Below are positions 16,913 to 27,325 of a DNA stretch of 64,000 nt, one piece after another; the stretch's first letter is position 1; each line of letters begins with the position of its first letter. The notes under the pieces are model-generated. The model was not told where the DNA came from. It did not search any database and was given only the letters and a program-made list of their open reading frames with translations. Source of the DNA: Crossiella equi (GTDB taxonomy: Bacteria > Actinomycetota > Actinomycetes > Mycobacteriales > Pseudonocardiaceae); NCBI RefSeq assembly GCF_017876755.1, contig NZ_JAGIOO010000001.1:1984001-2048000 (forward strand), read 5' to 3'. A program made the translations under genes and the position numbers.

Positions 16913-17533
16913 TTGCCGGACACCGGATTCCTGGCCCTGGGCGGCGGTTGGTGGCACTGGGGCGAACGCGAGCTGTTCACCGAGCTGTTCGCGGGTGCCC
17001 CGAAGGTCCTGTACTGGCCCTTCGCCCTGGCCCCCGACCGCCACCCCGGGCTCACCGCCCACCTGGCCGAGTGCCTGCGCCCGTTCGGCGTCACCGAGCT
17101 GACGACCTGGTCCACTGTGGACGGTCATGGGGCGGCGGAGCTGGGCGCGTTCCCGGTGGTCTTCCTGGGCGGCGGGAACTCCTACGCGCTGCGCCGCGAG
17201 CTGCGCCGGAACGCCTTCGACACCGCGCTCGCGGGCTACGTCGGGGCGGGCGGGCGGGTGTACGGCGGCAGTGCGGGCGCGGTGGTGCTGGGCAAGGACA
17301 TCCGCACCGACCAGGAGAGCCCGGTCGGCCCGCCGCAACCCTGGGCGGGCCTGGATTTGGTGCATGGCCATGCAATCGCCGTGCACCCGGCCGAGGATCC
17401 CGGTCCGCTGCGGGAGTTCGCGCGCACGCACGGCATGCCGGTGCTGGCGGTGCCGGACGAGGGCGGCGCGGTCGTGACGGCGGAGGGGATCCGCGGCGTG
17501 GGCCGGGACCCGTTGCGCCACTACGACCCCTGA
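16913..17533 (+). CDS. Peptidase S51 (peptidase E)-like / class I glutamine amidotransferase-like protein
   Basis: 206 residues. FLGGGNSYALRRELRRN and the nucleophile elbow VYGGSAGAVVLGKDI (residues ~117-131, Ser in GGSAGA) are typical of peptidase E and cyanophycinase relatives, which cleave Asp-X dipeptides. It is slightly shorter than E. coli PepE. TTG at 16913 is the only reasonable start, six bases after the DUF397 stop. Enzymatic role is inferred from the family. Confidence 0.75.
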   Translation: MPDTGFLALGGGWWHWGERELFTELFAGAPKVLYWPFALAPDRHPGLTAHLAECLRPFGVTELTTWSTVDGHGAAELGAFPVVFLGGGNSYALRRELRRNAFDTALAGYVGAGGRVYGGSAGAVVLGKDIRTDQESPVGPPQPWAGLDLVHGHAIAVHPAEDPGPLREFARTHGMPVLAVPDEGGAVVTAEGIRGVGRDPLRHYDP

Positions 17534-17625
17534 CCGGCCGCACGGCGTGTCGGCTGCCGCGGTGGACCGGGGTCAGCGGCCGGGTGCTCATGGCGGCGGC
17601 CCATCACCCCGGTCATTCCCGCAAC

Positions 17626-18623
17626 CTAGATGATTGATCGCGTGAAGCTTGGGTGAAGTAGCCCCCGGCCACAGACGTGGACGGAGGGTGTTCAAGATCG
17701 AGTTGTGAGCAACGACCTGAACACCCTCCTCACCGCACTTTACGTGTTGATCGACGACCGCGTGGTACCGCCCCGCACTGGCCGGGGACGCCGTCCCCGG
17801 CTCACCGACAGCGAACTGATCTGCTTGGCCGTGGCCCAGGCACTGCTGGGCTTTCACAACGAACGACGCTGGGTCCGGCACGTGCACACCAACACCGAGT
17901 TGCACGCGATGTTCCCGGCCATGCCCCACCAGTCGGGCTATCACGTCCGGCTGAAGAAGGCCCGCCCCCTACTGTGCAAGACGATCCGCACCCTGGCCAT
18001 CTCCTGCCCATCCTGGTTCGACGATCTGTGGATCACCGACGCGACCCCGGTGCCCTGCGGCATGTCACGCGAGACGGTCAAGCGTTCCGACCTGGCAGGA
18101 CATGCCGGATACGGCTACTGCCGGTCCCATTCCCGCTGGTACTGGGGACTGAAGCTGTATCTGGTGTGCTCCGGGGACGGCATGCCGGCCATGTGGTGCC
18201 TGGCCAACCCCAAGATCGGCGAACGCGAGGTACTGGGCGCCCTGCTCGGGCACAACCAGCACCTCCTGCGCGACGGCCAGGTCCTGCTCGCCGACAAGGG
18301 CTTCGCCGGCCGGGACTTCGAGGGGCTCACCCGTGAGATGGGACTTTGGCTGCTGCGACCAGATCGCAAGAACGAACCGTTCCGCCACGGTGATCTCGGC
18401 GGCGTTCGCCAGTGGATCGAGTCGGTCAACCAGACCCTGAAGGGCCAGCTTGACCTTGAACGACACGGTGCACGCACCCCTCACGGCGTGTTCACCCGCA
18501 TCGCGCAGCGCCTACTGGCTATGTCCGCAGGCATCTGGCACAACTGGACCATCGGCGTGACCAGCAAACGAGCACTGACCGCCTTCGATCACTAACACCA
18601 ACTTCACGCGATCAATCATCTAG
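17626..18623. mobile_element. IS982-family insertion sequence, copy 2
   Basis: A 998-base element with the same perfect 22-base terminal inverted repeats as copy 1 (17626-17647 and 18602-18623), but with the transposase on the plus strand. The ends and the protein agree completely with copy 1 wherever I compared them, implying recent duplication or gene conversion. CTAG again borders both ends; no other direct repeat is obvious (left flank GCAAC, right flank ACGGC). The two inverted copies enclose about 14 kb. Confidence 0.93.
17705..18595 (+). CDS. IS982-family transposase
   Basis: 296 residues, identical in sequence to the transposase of copy 1 and with the same DDE motifs (TDATPVPCGM, LLADKGFAGR, RQWIESVNQTLKG). 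The start is GTG at 17705. Frame and terminal repeats are intact, so it could act on both copies. Confidence 0.93.
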   Translation: MSNDLNTLLTALYVLIDDRVVPPRTGRGRRPRLTDSELICLAVAQALLGFHNERRWVRHVHTNTELHAMFPAMPHQSGYHVRLKKARPLLCKTIRTLAISCPSWFDDLWITDATPVPCGMSRETVKRSDLAGHAGYGYCRSHSRWYWGLKLYLVCSGDGMPAMWCLANPKIGEREVLGALLGHNQHLLRDGQVLLADKGFAGRDFEGLTREMGLWLLRPDRKNEPFRHGDLGGVRQWIESVNQTLKGQLDLERHGARTPHGVFTRIAQRLLAMSAGIWHNWTIGVTSKRALTAFDH

Positions 18624-18632
18624 ACGGCACGG

Positions 18633-18661
18633 CGCCCCCCGACCGTGGAGGCCGGGGGGCG
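18633..18661 (-). terminator. gcvP terminator hairpin
   Basis: A nine-base stem (CGCCCCCCG at 18633-18641 with CGGGGGGCG at 18653-18661) lies between the end of IS copy 2 and the stop codon of gcvP on the minus strand. Confidence 0.75.
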
Positions 18662-18675
18662 TCGGATGGTTCAGC

Positions 18676-21558
<2,883 letters not shown>

Positions 21559-21596
21559 GCTCTCGCCTCCGGCGCCTAGGGGTGGGCATGCGGAAC

Positions 21597-21820
21597 CTGC
21601 CCTCCCCCTCTGTCCGTACCCGGTGTCCGGGCGCCTGAGAGCTTCACCCGCGCTGTCACCAGCCCGGACTTGCACCGTCGGCGGGTCTCGGCCTCGGGTG
21701 AGACCGGTACCGCTTTCCAGAGGTGTCTGCCCGCACGGTCCGCTTGGCCTGAGAGGTTCCGGGGAGGAGTTGCTCCTTCGGCGCCGGACCGATGGCTCCG
21801 GTCCGGGCTCTCCCGCGCGG
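21597..21820 (-). promoter_or_regulatory. Tandem glycine riboswitch upstream of gcvP
   Basis: On the minus strand the leader shows the glycine aptamer pattern twice. Aptamer 1 (about 21820-21700) has GGAGAGCC, GCGCCGAAGGAGCAACTCC, GGAACCTCTCAGGC and ACACCTCTGGAAAG. Aptamer 2 (about 21700-21597) has GGTGCAAGTC, GAAGCTCTCAGGCGCCCGG and GACAGAGGGGGAGGGC. This is the co-operative two-aptamer form known for gcv operons, where glycine binding normally activates expression. It ends about 40 bases before the gcvP start. Confidence 0.93.
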
Positions 21821-21893
21821 GGATCACGACTACCCGCGAATGCTACCCCGTCCGTGTTAACGCGGCGTTGCCGACGTGCCCCAGAACACCAGG

Positions 21894-22169
21894 TCACGGA
21901 CAGACACAGCTCGTGGTCGTGGTGGTACGCCGCGTGGTCGTCGTCGTGGTGGTGCGCCGGGTGGTGGTCGTGGTGGCGCTGGTGCGCCGCGTGGTCGTGG
22001 CGCCGGACCTGCTGGTGGTGCCCTTCGGCTCGCCCACCGGGGAGACGTGGGTGGTGGTCGTGGTCTGGCGGGTGTCCTCGCTCAGCTCCTTGGCCAGGAA
22101 GGCACCGATCACCGTCGCGATCACCGCGCCGACGGCCCCGATGACCGCCGCGGAACGTTCGAACGCCAT
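21894..22169 (-). CDS. Small membrane protein with threonine-rich tail
   Basis: 91 residues. One hydrophobic helix (~5-26, [20 protein letters not shown]) is followed by a long low-complexity tail built of TTTRRT-type units from residue ~50, ending SCVCP. The underlying DNA is a GTCGTGGTGGT-type repeat. The ATG at 22169 follows GGAGG. Thr-rich tails in exported actinomycete proteins are often glycosylated stalks, but I do not recognise a family. The preceding minus-strand genes are three small secreted proteins. Confidence 0.6.
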   Translation of the reverse strand: MAFERSAAVIGAVGAVIATVIGAFLAKELSEDTRQTTTTTHVSPVGEPKGTTSRSGATTTRRTSATTTTTRRTTTTTTTRRTTTTTSCVCP

Positions 22170-22270
22170 ATCGCCTCCACTCCGGAAACCGAGCGCACCA
22201 GCGAGGATGCGCGCGGTCCGGGACGGTGGTGTTAGGTCGTTCGGGCGAGGGCGGGTAACGATTGCGGCGG

Positions 22271-22657
22271 TCAGCCGCGGGTGCAGCTCGCCGAGGTCCC
22301 GTCCACCACCCGGCAGACGCGCAGGTTCCCCGGCAGCACCGGGCGCACCGGGAAGCTCCGCTCGACCGGGACGGTCGCGGCGCCGCAGGTGGTGGCGGTG
22401 ACCGGAGTCCAGCTCGACGGGTAGCGGACCTCGGCGCGGTAGCAGGCGTCCACCGGGCCTGCGGTGTGCAGCTCGGCGCGCAGCTGGGAGGTGCAGCCGA
22501 TCACGCAGGTGACCGTGAGGGAGCCGCTGAGCAGCGCGGACTCGTGGCGCACGGAGACCGGGTGGGCGACCGGCACCGCGGCGAAGGCGGCGGGGGCCGC
22601 GAGCAGGCCGGTGGCGGCGAGGGCGGCGAACGCGGTGGTGAGCAGGCGTCGGGTCAT
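22271..22657 (-). CDS. Small secreted six-cysteine protein, divergent paralogue (A)
   Basis: 128 residues with a clear signal peptide ([20 protein letters not shown], cleavage near AFA-AV). The mature part has six cysteines in the order [24 protein letters not shown]. It is a distant paralogue of the next two genes: spacing of the six Cys, the start [10 protein letters not shown] and the CRV...SC ending correspond. No known domain is recognised. It is probably a disulfide-stabilised extracellular protein. Confidence 0.72.
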   Translation of the reverse strand: MTRRLLTTAFAALAATGLLAAPAAFAAVPVAHPVSVRHESALLSGSLTVTCVIGCTSQLRAELHTAGPVDACYRAEVRYPSSWTPVTATTCGAATVPVERSFPVRPVLPGNLRVCRVVDGTSASCTRG

Positions 22658-22767
22658 GTGCGCAGCCTTGCGGTTGGCGGGCGGTGCGGAGAAGTACCGG
22701 CAGAACCACCGGAAGCCCCCGGGGCGGGCGGACCGCCCCGGGGGCTCAGACGCGTGGCGCGACGGGG

Positions 22768-23187
22768 TCAGGCCGCCTGCTTGGCACCGCAGGAGACCTT
22801 GTCCCCGGCCTGGGTGACCCGGCACAGGAAGTAGTTGCCCGGGAACGGCGACCAGGTGATGGCGCCGCCGACCCGCACGGTCTTGTTGCCGCAGTGGATC
22901 TGGCGCTTGCCGCCGCCGAGCGTGTTGACCCACGGCTTCTCGCCGGTGCTCACGGTCATCCAGATCTCGTAGCAGACCGACGAGCCCGCGCCGGTGATCG
23001 TCAGGTCGCCGCCCATGGTCGGGTAGCAGCCGGTGATCTCGCCGCAGCCCTCGCCCTTCTCGCCCTTGTACGTCGCGCCCTCGTGGGTGAGCGTGATCGG
23101 GCCCTTGGTGTAGGCGAGCGCGGTGGCGGCGCCCAGGCCGAGCGCGAACAGCACGGTGGCCAGGACGGTCAGGAGACGTGTCTTCAT
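22768..23187 (-). CDS. Small secreted six-cysteine protein (B)
   Basis: 139 residues with signal peptide (MKTRLLTVLATVLFALGLGA, cleavage after ALA). The mature protein begins YTKGPITLTHEGATYKG and has six cysteines (GEGCGEITGCYP, VCYEIW, IHCGN, LCRV, VSCGA). It is a close paralogue of the following gene. No enzymatic motif is visible and the family is unknown to me. All three genes are on the same strand with short gaps and probably arose by tandem duplication. Confidence 0.78.
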   Translation of the reverse strand: MKTRLLTVLATVLFALGLGAATALAYTKGPITLTHEGATYKGEKGEGCGEITGCYPTMGGDLTITGAGSSVCYEIWMTVSTGEKPWVNTLGGGKRQIHCGNKTVRVGGAITWSPFPGNYFLCRVTQAGDKVSCGAKQAA

Positions 23188-23204
23188 CGGTGGGACCCCC
23201 TCGG

Positions 23205-23624
23205 TCAGTTGGGCTGCTCGGCACCGCAGGACAGCTTGTCCCCGGCGCTGGTCACGCGGCAGATGAGGTAGGCCTCGGGCAGCGGGCCCCACATGTAGCT
23301 GGCGCCGTCGGTGACCGACTGGTCGCCGCAGTGGATGTCGCGCGGGTTGCTCTGGAGGCGCGCCACACTGGCCGGGCGGTAGGCCTCGCCGATGCGGTAC
23401 CAGAGCTCGTAGCAGGACCCCGGCGCGGAGCCGGAGATCGTGAAGGTGCCGAGCACCGTCGGGTAGCACCCGGCGACACCGCCGCAGTTCTCCCCCTTCG
23501 AGCCCTTGAACGACGCCTGCTCGTGGCTGAGCTGGATCGGGCCGATCCCCGCCATCGCGGTGGAAGCGGACAGCCCGATCCCGGCCAGCACCAGCGCGGC
23601 GGTCGTTGCCAGTCGTCGTGCCAT
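23205..23624 (-). CDS. Small secreted six-cysteine protein (C)
   Basis: 139 residues with signal peptide (MARRLATTAALVLAGIGLSA, cleavage near AMA-GI). The mature part, GIGPIQLSHEQASFKGSKGE, is followed by NCGGVAGCYPT, SCYELWY, IHCGD, ICRV and LSCGAEQ. The six cysteines align one to one with those of protein B, with clear identity elsewhere. It is first in the tandem array, 17 bases before gene B, and likely sets its transcription. Function unknown. Confidence 0.78.
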   Translation of the reverse strand: MARRLATTAALVLAGIGLSASTAMAGIGPIQLSHEQASFKGSKGENCGGVAGCYPTVLGTFTISGSAPGSCYELWYRIGEAYRPASVARLQSNPRDIHCGDQSVTDGASYMWGPLPEAYLICRVTSAGDKLSCGAEQPN

Positions 23625-23803
23625 GGTGAAACCCCCTCGTCAGGCGGCTCTCGGTCGGCCGCTGAGGAGAAGCGTAGGGATTAGTTACAGACTGACGCCA
23701 TTAGCTTTGAGGACCTCGATGCGTTCCAGCGGGGGGGTTCGGCGCAGACCAAAACCGGGAGGTGGAGGTGGCGAGCGGAGCCGGGCTGCCCGGTGCGGGC
23801 GGA

Positions 23804-23945
23804 GGTTGGCACGCGGCTGGGCCGGGTCGGCACGGGCAAGCGGGGTCGGCGCGGACTGGCCGGGATCGACGCGCGGACGGGCCCGGGATTGACGCCCGGA
23901 CGAGCCGGGTCGGCGCGCGGACTGGCCGAAGTTGGCGCGCGAGCC
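23804..23945. repeat. Degenerate ~20-23-base tandem repeat in an intergenic region
   Basis: About seven imperfect head-to-tail units resembling TCGGCGCGCGGACTGGCCGG; two nearly perfect ones start near 23848 and 23911. The array lies in the 363-base gap between the secreted-protein genes and resR. Both strands have short open frames through it, but their Arg/Pro-rich translations look like by-products of composition. Confidence 0.55.
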
Positions 23946-23987
23946 CATCCGACCCGGCGGGTGGTTCGGGTAACCCGGCGGGCCTGG

Positions 23988-24554
23988 TCAGCCGGTCTGG
24001 CGGTCGCGGCGCTTGCGCGCCAGCTCGTCCTCCGCGCCCGGAAGGAGTTCGACGCCGTCGGCGCGTTCGGCCGGGAACTCGTGGATGGTGCCGCTGATCT
24101 CGCGCATCGCGCCGCTCACCGCGATGCCGAACACGCCCTGGCCGCCCTGCAACAGGTCGACGACCTCCTCCGGGGAGGTGCACTCGTAGACCGTGGTGCC
24201 GTCGCTGAAGAGCGTGATGCGGGCCAGGTCGCGGACGCCCCGGCGGCGCAGGTGGTCCACCGCCACCCGGATGTTCTGCAGGGAGACCCCGGTGTCCAGC
24301 AGGCGCTTGACGACCTTGAGGACCAGGATGTCCTTGAAGGAGTACAGGCGCTGGCTGCCGGAGCCGTGGGCGCTCCTTATGGTCGGCGCGACCAGGCCGG
24401 TGCGGGCCCAGTAGTCGAGCTGGCGGTAGGTGATGCCCGCGATCTGGCAGGCCGCCGGGCCCCGGTAGCCGACCAGCTCGTCCGGCAGCGACATGTCCGG
24501 GAACAAGGCACCCTGCTCGGGCGCGCCATGAAGACTGGGCGCTTCCTCGACCAC
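23988..24554 (-). CDS. resR: MerR-family regulator, orthologue of mycobacterial Rv1830 (ResR)
   Basis: 188 residues. The MerR helix-turn-helix (~25-95) reads AACQIAGITYRQLDYWARTG, with RLYSFKDILVLKVVKRLLD as dimerisation helix; the C-terminal part is charged. The GTG at 24554 is chosen because GGAGGGGAGG lies five bases upstream; longer in-frame starts add only low-complexity sequence. Gene order (next to the bifunctional nuclease, MerR, garA and gcvH, with gcvP downstream) is that of the M. tuberculosis Rv1826-Rv1832 block. Rv1830 has been linked to cell-cycle control and recovery from antibiotics; the same role here is inferred. Confidence 0.85.
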   Translation of the reverse strand: MVEEAPSLHGAPEQGALFPDMSLPDELVGYRGPAACQIAGITYRQLDYWARTGLVAPTIRSAHGSGSQRLYSFKDILVLKVVKRLLDTGVSLQNIRVAVDHLRRRGVRDLARITLFSDGTTVYECTSPEEVVDLLQGGQGVFGIAVSGAMREISGTIHEFPAERADGVELLPGAEDELARKRRDRQTG

Positions 24555-24904
24555 GCGTGCCTCCCCTCCACCGGCCCGTCCGGCCGGCAACGGCGATCGC
24601 GACGGGGTGGCGCACACCCGCGTGGCGATCGGTGAGCAGGCGGCCGGGACGGGGTGCCGAACCGGCGCGATTGACTCGCCAACGACGGTAGGACCGGCAC
24701 CCCCCAGGGTCAACGCGACGCGCGGGAGACGCACCGGCGGGCCAAACCCGACCCGGTTCGGGTTCACTCTCCTGAACAGGCCTACCCGCGTTCACCTGGT
24801 CGGACGGTAGTCATCGCCTACCGCAGGGCCAGGCAACCGCCGGGCGATCAGATCTTGATCACACGATCCGGTGATGCACGGCGTGGCGCGTTCACGGAAC
24901 GAGT
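24555..24904. other. 350-base intergenic region upstream of resR
   Basis: There is no credible gene between resR and the bifunctional nuclease. The region should hold the resR promoter and carries its ribosome site next to the GTG start. I see no convincing regulatory motif apart from the terminator at its right end. Confidence 0.5.
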
Positions 24905-24939
24905 CGGGCCCGGCACTCCAGTCAGGAGGGCCGGGCCCG
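24905..24939 (-). terminator. Terminator after the bifunctional nuclease gene
   Basis: A perfect ten-base stem (CGGGCCCGGC at 24905-24914 with GCCGGGCCCG at 24930-24939) and a 15-base loop, 19 bases after the stop codon of the minus-strand nuclease gene. Confidence 0.75.
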
Positions 24940-24958
24940 GCTGAGTCATGGGATGTCT

Positions 24959-25432
24959 TTAGGTGTCCGCTCCACGGAAGTCCTCGGGTGAGACCGAGTC
25001 CAGGAACTCGCGGAACTTCTCCACCTCGTCCTCCTGCTCGTCCGGGATGACCAGGCCCGCCTCGGCGAGCACGGACTCCTCGGCGTGGATCGGCACGCCG
25101 ACCCGCAGCGCGAGCGCCACCGAGTCGCTCGGCCGCGCCGAGACCCGCACGTCCCCGTCGAAGACCAGCTCCGCGAAGAACGTGCCCTCCTGCAGGTCGG
25201 TGATCCGGACTTGTTCGAGCTGCCGCCCCAGTGCCCCGATCACGTCCTTGAGCAGGTCGTGGGTGAGTGGCCGGGACGGCCGGACCCCCTGCTGCTCGAG
25301 CGCGATCGCGGTCGCCTCCACCGAGCCGATCCAGATCGGCAGATAACGGTCACCTTCGGTTTCACGCAGCAGCAGGATCGGCTGGTTCGCGGGCAGCTCC
25401 ACCCGCACACCGACGACGCGCATCTCGCTCAT
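24959..25432 (-). CDS. Bifunctional nuclease family protein (DUF151), Rv1829 orthologue
   Basis: 157 residues with the DUF151 core (MRVVGVRVELPANQPILLLR, YLPIWIGSVEATAIALEQQG, RPSDSVALALRVGVPIHAEE) and an acidic C-terminal extension (EQEDEVEKFREFL). Plant relatives degrade RNA and DNA; in actinomycetes the biochemical role is unsettled. The ATG at 25432 follows GGAGGAGG. It sits between two MerR genes exactly as in mycobacteria and ends at a terminator. Confidence 0.9.
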   Translation of the reverse strand: MSEMRVVGVRVELPANQPILLLRETEGDRYLPIWIGSVEATAIALEQQGVRPSRPLTHDLLKDVIGALGRQLEQVRITDLQEGTFFAELVFDGDVRVSARPSDSVALALRVGVPIHAEESVLAEAGLVIPDEQEDEVEKFREFLDSVSPEDFRGADT

Positions 25433-25469
25433 CGGACTCGCCTCCTCCAGTGCGTTCCTAGACCGCAGA

Positions 25470-25490
25470 ATCCTCGATCGTTACGAGGAT
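25470..25490. promoter_or_regulatory. Inverted repeat upstream of the bifunctional nuclease gene
   Basis: ATCCTCG and CGAGGAT pair around a seven-base AT-rich loop, 38 bases before the ATG. Position and symmetry suit an operator (one of the flanking MerR proteins is a candidate) or a 5' leader hairpin. Function is inferred. Confidence 0.35.
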
Positions 25491-25597
25491 CGCGTACCCG
25501 CTCCTCCGACGCTACCCGCCCGAGGACACGGTTGCCCGCTCCAGCGCATGTCATCGCGGGCACGAATATCACGTTTGGGCCGCGACCTGCGCCGCGG

Positions 25598-26326
25598 TCA
25601 CCCGCCGGTCACCCCGCGCAACCCGATCTTGACCAGCAACGTGTGCAGCGTCACGGACAGCGCGGCCAGCTCGCGGACCACCTCGTCCGCCCGCGCACGG
25701 GCGTCCCGGTCCCGCTGACGCGCCAGCGGGGCGGCGATCTGCTCCACCAGTCCCACTTCCCGGTCGGCGGAGGAGCGAAACGCGCGGAGATGCCTGGGTT
25801 CGATGCCGAACTCGGTCATCGCCCGGACGGTGCGGGCCAGCGCCGCCATGTCGGCGTCGTAGAAACCCGCGTGCCCGGCGCGGACCAGGCCGTAGCGCTC
25901 CAGCTCGACCAGGGTGGCCGCGTCGATGCCGGTGCGTTCCAGCAGCTCCTCGCGGGTGAGCCGGACCTCGGTGCCCCGCTCGAAGGCCTCGGCCGTCGGC
26001 AGGCCGTCCACCGGCACCAGGGTGCGCGGCGGGGGCGGGGCAGGCACGGTCGGGGCCTGCCCCCGCCCGAGGGCCTCCAGCTGCTCCTTGATGACCTTGA
26101 GCGGCAGGTAGTGGTCGCGCTGGGCGGCCAGCACGAACCGCAGGCGCTCGACGTCGACCGGGGAGAACTGGCGGTACCCCGACGGGGTGCGCGCCGGGCG
26201 GACCAAGCCCTCCGACTCCAGGAACCGGATCTTGGAGATGGTCACCTCGGGGAACTCGGCGCGCAGTTGCGCGAGCACCGTGCCGATGGTGAGGCCACTC
26301 TGCTGGGGCCGCCCGGCAGCCGTCAC
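25598..26326 (-). CDS. ftsR: MerR-family regulator, orthologue of Rv1828 / FtsR
   Basis: 242 residues. The N-terminal helix-turn-helix reads LTIGTVLAQLRAEFPEVTIS, KIRFLESEGLVRPARTPSGY and RQFSPVDVERLRFVLAAQRD. A Pro-rich linker and a second, degenerate winged-helix-like domain (RLTREELLERTGIDAATLVE) follow. This layout matches Rv1828 and C. glutamicum FtsR, which activates ftsZ. The GTG start overlaps the garA stop by four bases (GTGA), so the two are translationally coupled. Confidence 0.87.
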   Translation of the reverse strand: MTAAGRPQQSGLTIGTVLAQLRAEFPEVTISKIRFLESEGLVRPARTPSGYRQFSPVDVERLRFVLAAQRDHYLPLKVIKEQLEALGRGQAPTVPAPPPPRTLVPVDGLPTAEAFERGTEVRLTREELLERTGIDAATLVELERYGLVRAGHAGFYDADMAALARTVRAMTEFGIEPRHLRAFRSSADREVGLVEQIAAPLARQRDRDARARADEVVRELAALSVTLHTLLVKIGLRGVTGG

Positions 26327-26772
26327 GAAGAGGCGGGACCGGTGAGGAAGACCAGCCGGAACTTGCCGATCTGGACCTCGTCGCCGTTGGCCAGCACCGC
26401 GGTGTCGACCGGGGCGCGGTTGACGTAGGTGCCGTTGAGGCTGCCGACGTCGACGACCACGAAGTCCGAGCCCTCGCGGCGGAACTCCGCGTGCCGCCGG
26501 GAGACCGTGACGTCGTCGAGGAAGATGTCGCTGTCCGGGTGCCTGCCCGCGCTCGTGGTGTCCTGGTCGAGCAGGAACCGCGAACCGGCGTTCGGGCCGC
26601 GCTTGACCACCAGCAGGGCGGACCCCGCGGGCAGCGCGTCGACGCCGGAGACCGCGGGCTCGGGCGCGGCGGACTCGGTGCCCTCTACCTCGGCGAGGAA
26701 GTCGGCCCGGAAGACCGAAGTGGACTCTGCCGGACGCTCCGGCGGAACGCCGGGCCCGTCGTTCGTGCTCAC
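26323..26772 (-). CDS. garA: FHA-domain regulator of 2-oxoglutarate metabolism (GarA/OdhI)
   Basis: 149 residues. An N-terminal segment carries the kinase target motif ESTSVFRADFLAEVE (ETTSVF in mycobacteria); the second, conserved position is still Thr. The FHA domain (~60-145) includes TSAGRHPDSDIFLDDVTVSR, RRHAEF and GSLNGTYVNR. The unphosphorylated protein inhibits 2-oxoglutarate dehydrogenase and controls glutamate metabolism; phosphorylation closes it onto itself. The GTG at 26772 has GAGGAG seven bases upstream and gives the family length. A longer start at 26889, overlapping the gcvH stop, adds 39 residues with lower third-position GC and no family match. Confidence 0.92.
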   Translation of the reverse strand: MSTNDGPGVPPERPAESTSVFRADFLAEVEGTESAAPEPAVSGVDALPAGSALLVVKRGPNAGSRFLLDQDTTSAGRHPDSDIFLDDVTVSRRHAEFRREGSDFVVVDVGSLNGTYVNRAPVDTAVLANGDEVQIGKFRLVFLTGPASS

Positions 26773-26888
26773 CTGAGTGCTCCTCGTGCCGGATGGATCA
26801 TGCGAAGTGTCCGTCCAACGTACCGTGTTGGCGGTTTCGTTCCCTGAGCGGCTCCTGCGCTTGCCGAAGAGCCTCCGAAAGATCGACA

Positions 26889-27278
26889 TCAGCCTTCGTT
26901 GGTCTTTTCGGCGTAGGCGGTCGGGGACAGCAGCTCCTCGGCCGAGCCCGGGTCGTCCAGGGTGAGCTCGAAGAGCCAGCCGTCGCCGTACGGGTCGCTG
27001 TTGATCAGGTCCGGGTCGGTGACCACGGACTCGTTCACCGCGGTGATCTCGCCGGAGAGCGGGGCGAAGATGTCCGAGACGCTCTTGGTGGACTCGACCT
27101 CGCCGACCTCCTTGCCCGCGGTGACCCTGTCACCGACGGTGGGGGGCTGGACGAACACCACGTCGCCGAGCTGCCCCTGCGCGTAGTCGGTGATGCCGAC
27201 GCGCACCACGCCGCCGTCCTTGACCAGCACCCACTCGTGCTCATCGGTGTACTTCAGTTCCTCGGGGATGCTGCTCAC
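26889..27278 (-). CDS. gcvH: Glycine cleavage system H protein
   Basis: 129 residues. It carries the lipoyl group that shuttles the aminomethyl unit between GcvP and GcvT. The lipoylated lysine is Lys65 in VGEVESTKSVSDIFAPLSGE, and the N-terminal YTDEHEWVLV and C-terminal INSDPYGDGWLFEL blocks are typical. The GTG at 27278 follows GGAGGAG by seven bases. Its place next to garA mirrors mycobacteria, linking one-carbon and glutamate control. No riboswitch is seen before this gene, unlike gcvP. Confidence 0.96.
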   Translation of the reverse strand: MSSIPEELKYTDEHEWVLVKDGGVVRVGITDYAQGQLGDVVFVQPPTVGDRVTAGKEVGEVESTKSVSDIFAPLSGEITAVNESVVTDPDLINSDPYGDGWLFELTLDDPGSAEELLSPTAYAEKTNEG

Positions 27279-27325
27279 CGAGTGTCTCCTCCCGTGCCGG
27301 TGCGACGCGCCGACCAACATCTGTG

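Noticed and set aside
14776-17115. A 779-codon minus-strand frame and other very long frames antisense to gcvP, the UvrA-like gene and the NRPS
   Set aside because: Composition is Arg/His/Gly/Val-rich without domains, third-position GC is wrong, and each lies opposite a gene with clear motifs.
2604-18623. Composite transposon
   Set aside because: The two IS copies enclose ordinary chromosomal genes (CNNM pair, P450, peptide transporter) with host-like codon use, and no flanking target duplication of the whole unit is visible. Transfer as a unit is possible but unsupported.
21901-22020. Repeat-rich DNA as a CRISPR or microsatellite locus
   Set aside because: The GTCGTGGTGGT repeats are in frame with a Thr-rich tail of a gene with a good start and membrane helix.
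23685-23948. An 87-residue minus-strand protein
   Set aside because: Its Arg/Pro/Ala-rich sequence is the translation of the tandem repeat; no ribosome site, no homology.
26323-26889. Longer GarA start overlapping the gcvH stop
   Set aside because: The extra 39 residues have lower third-position GC and no family match, while GTG 26772 has a perfect ribosome site and gives the usual length.
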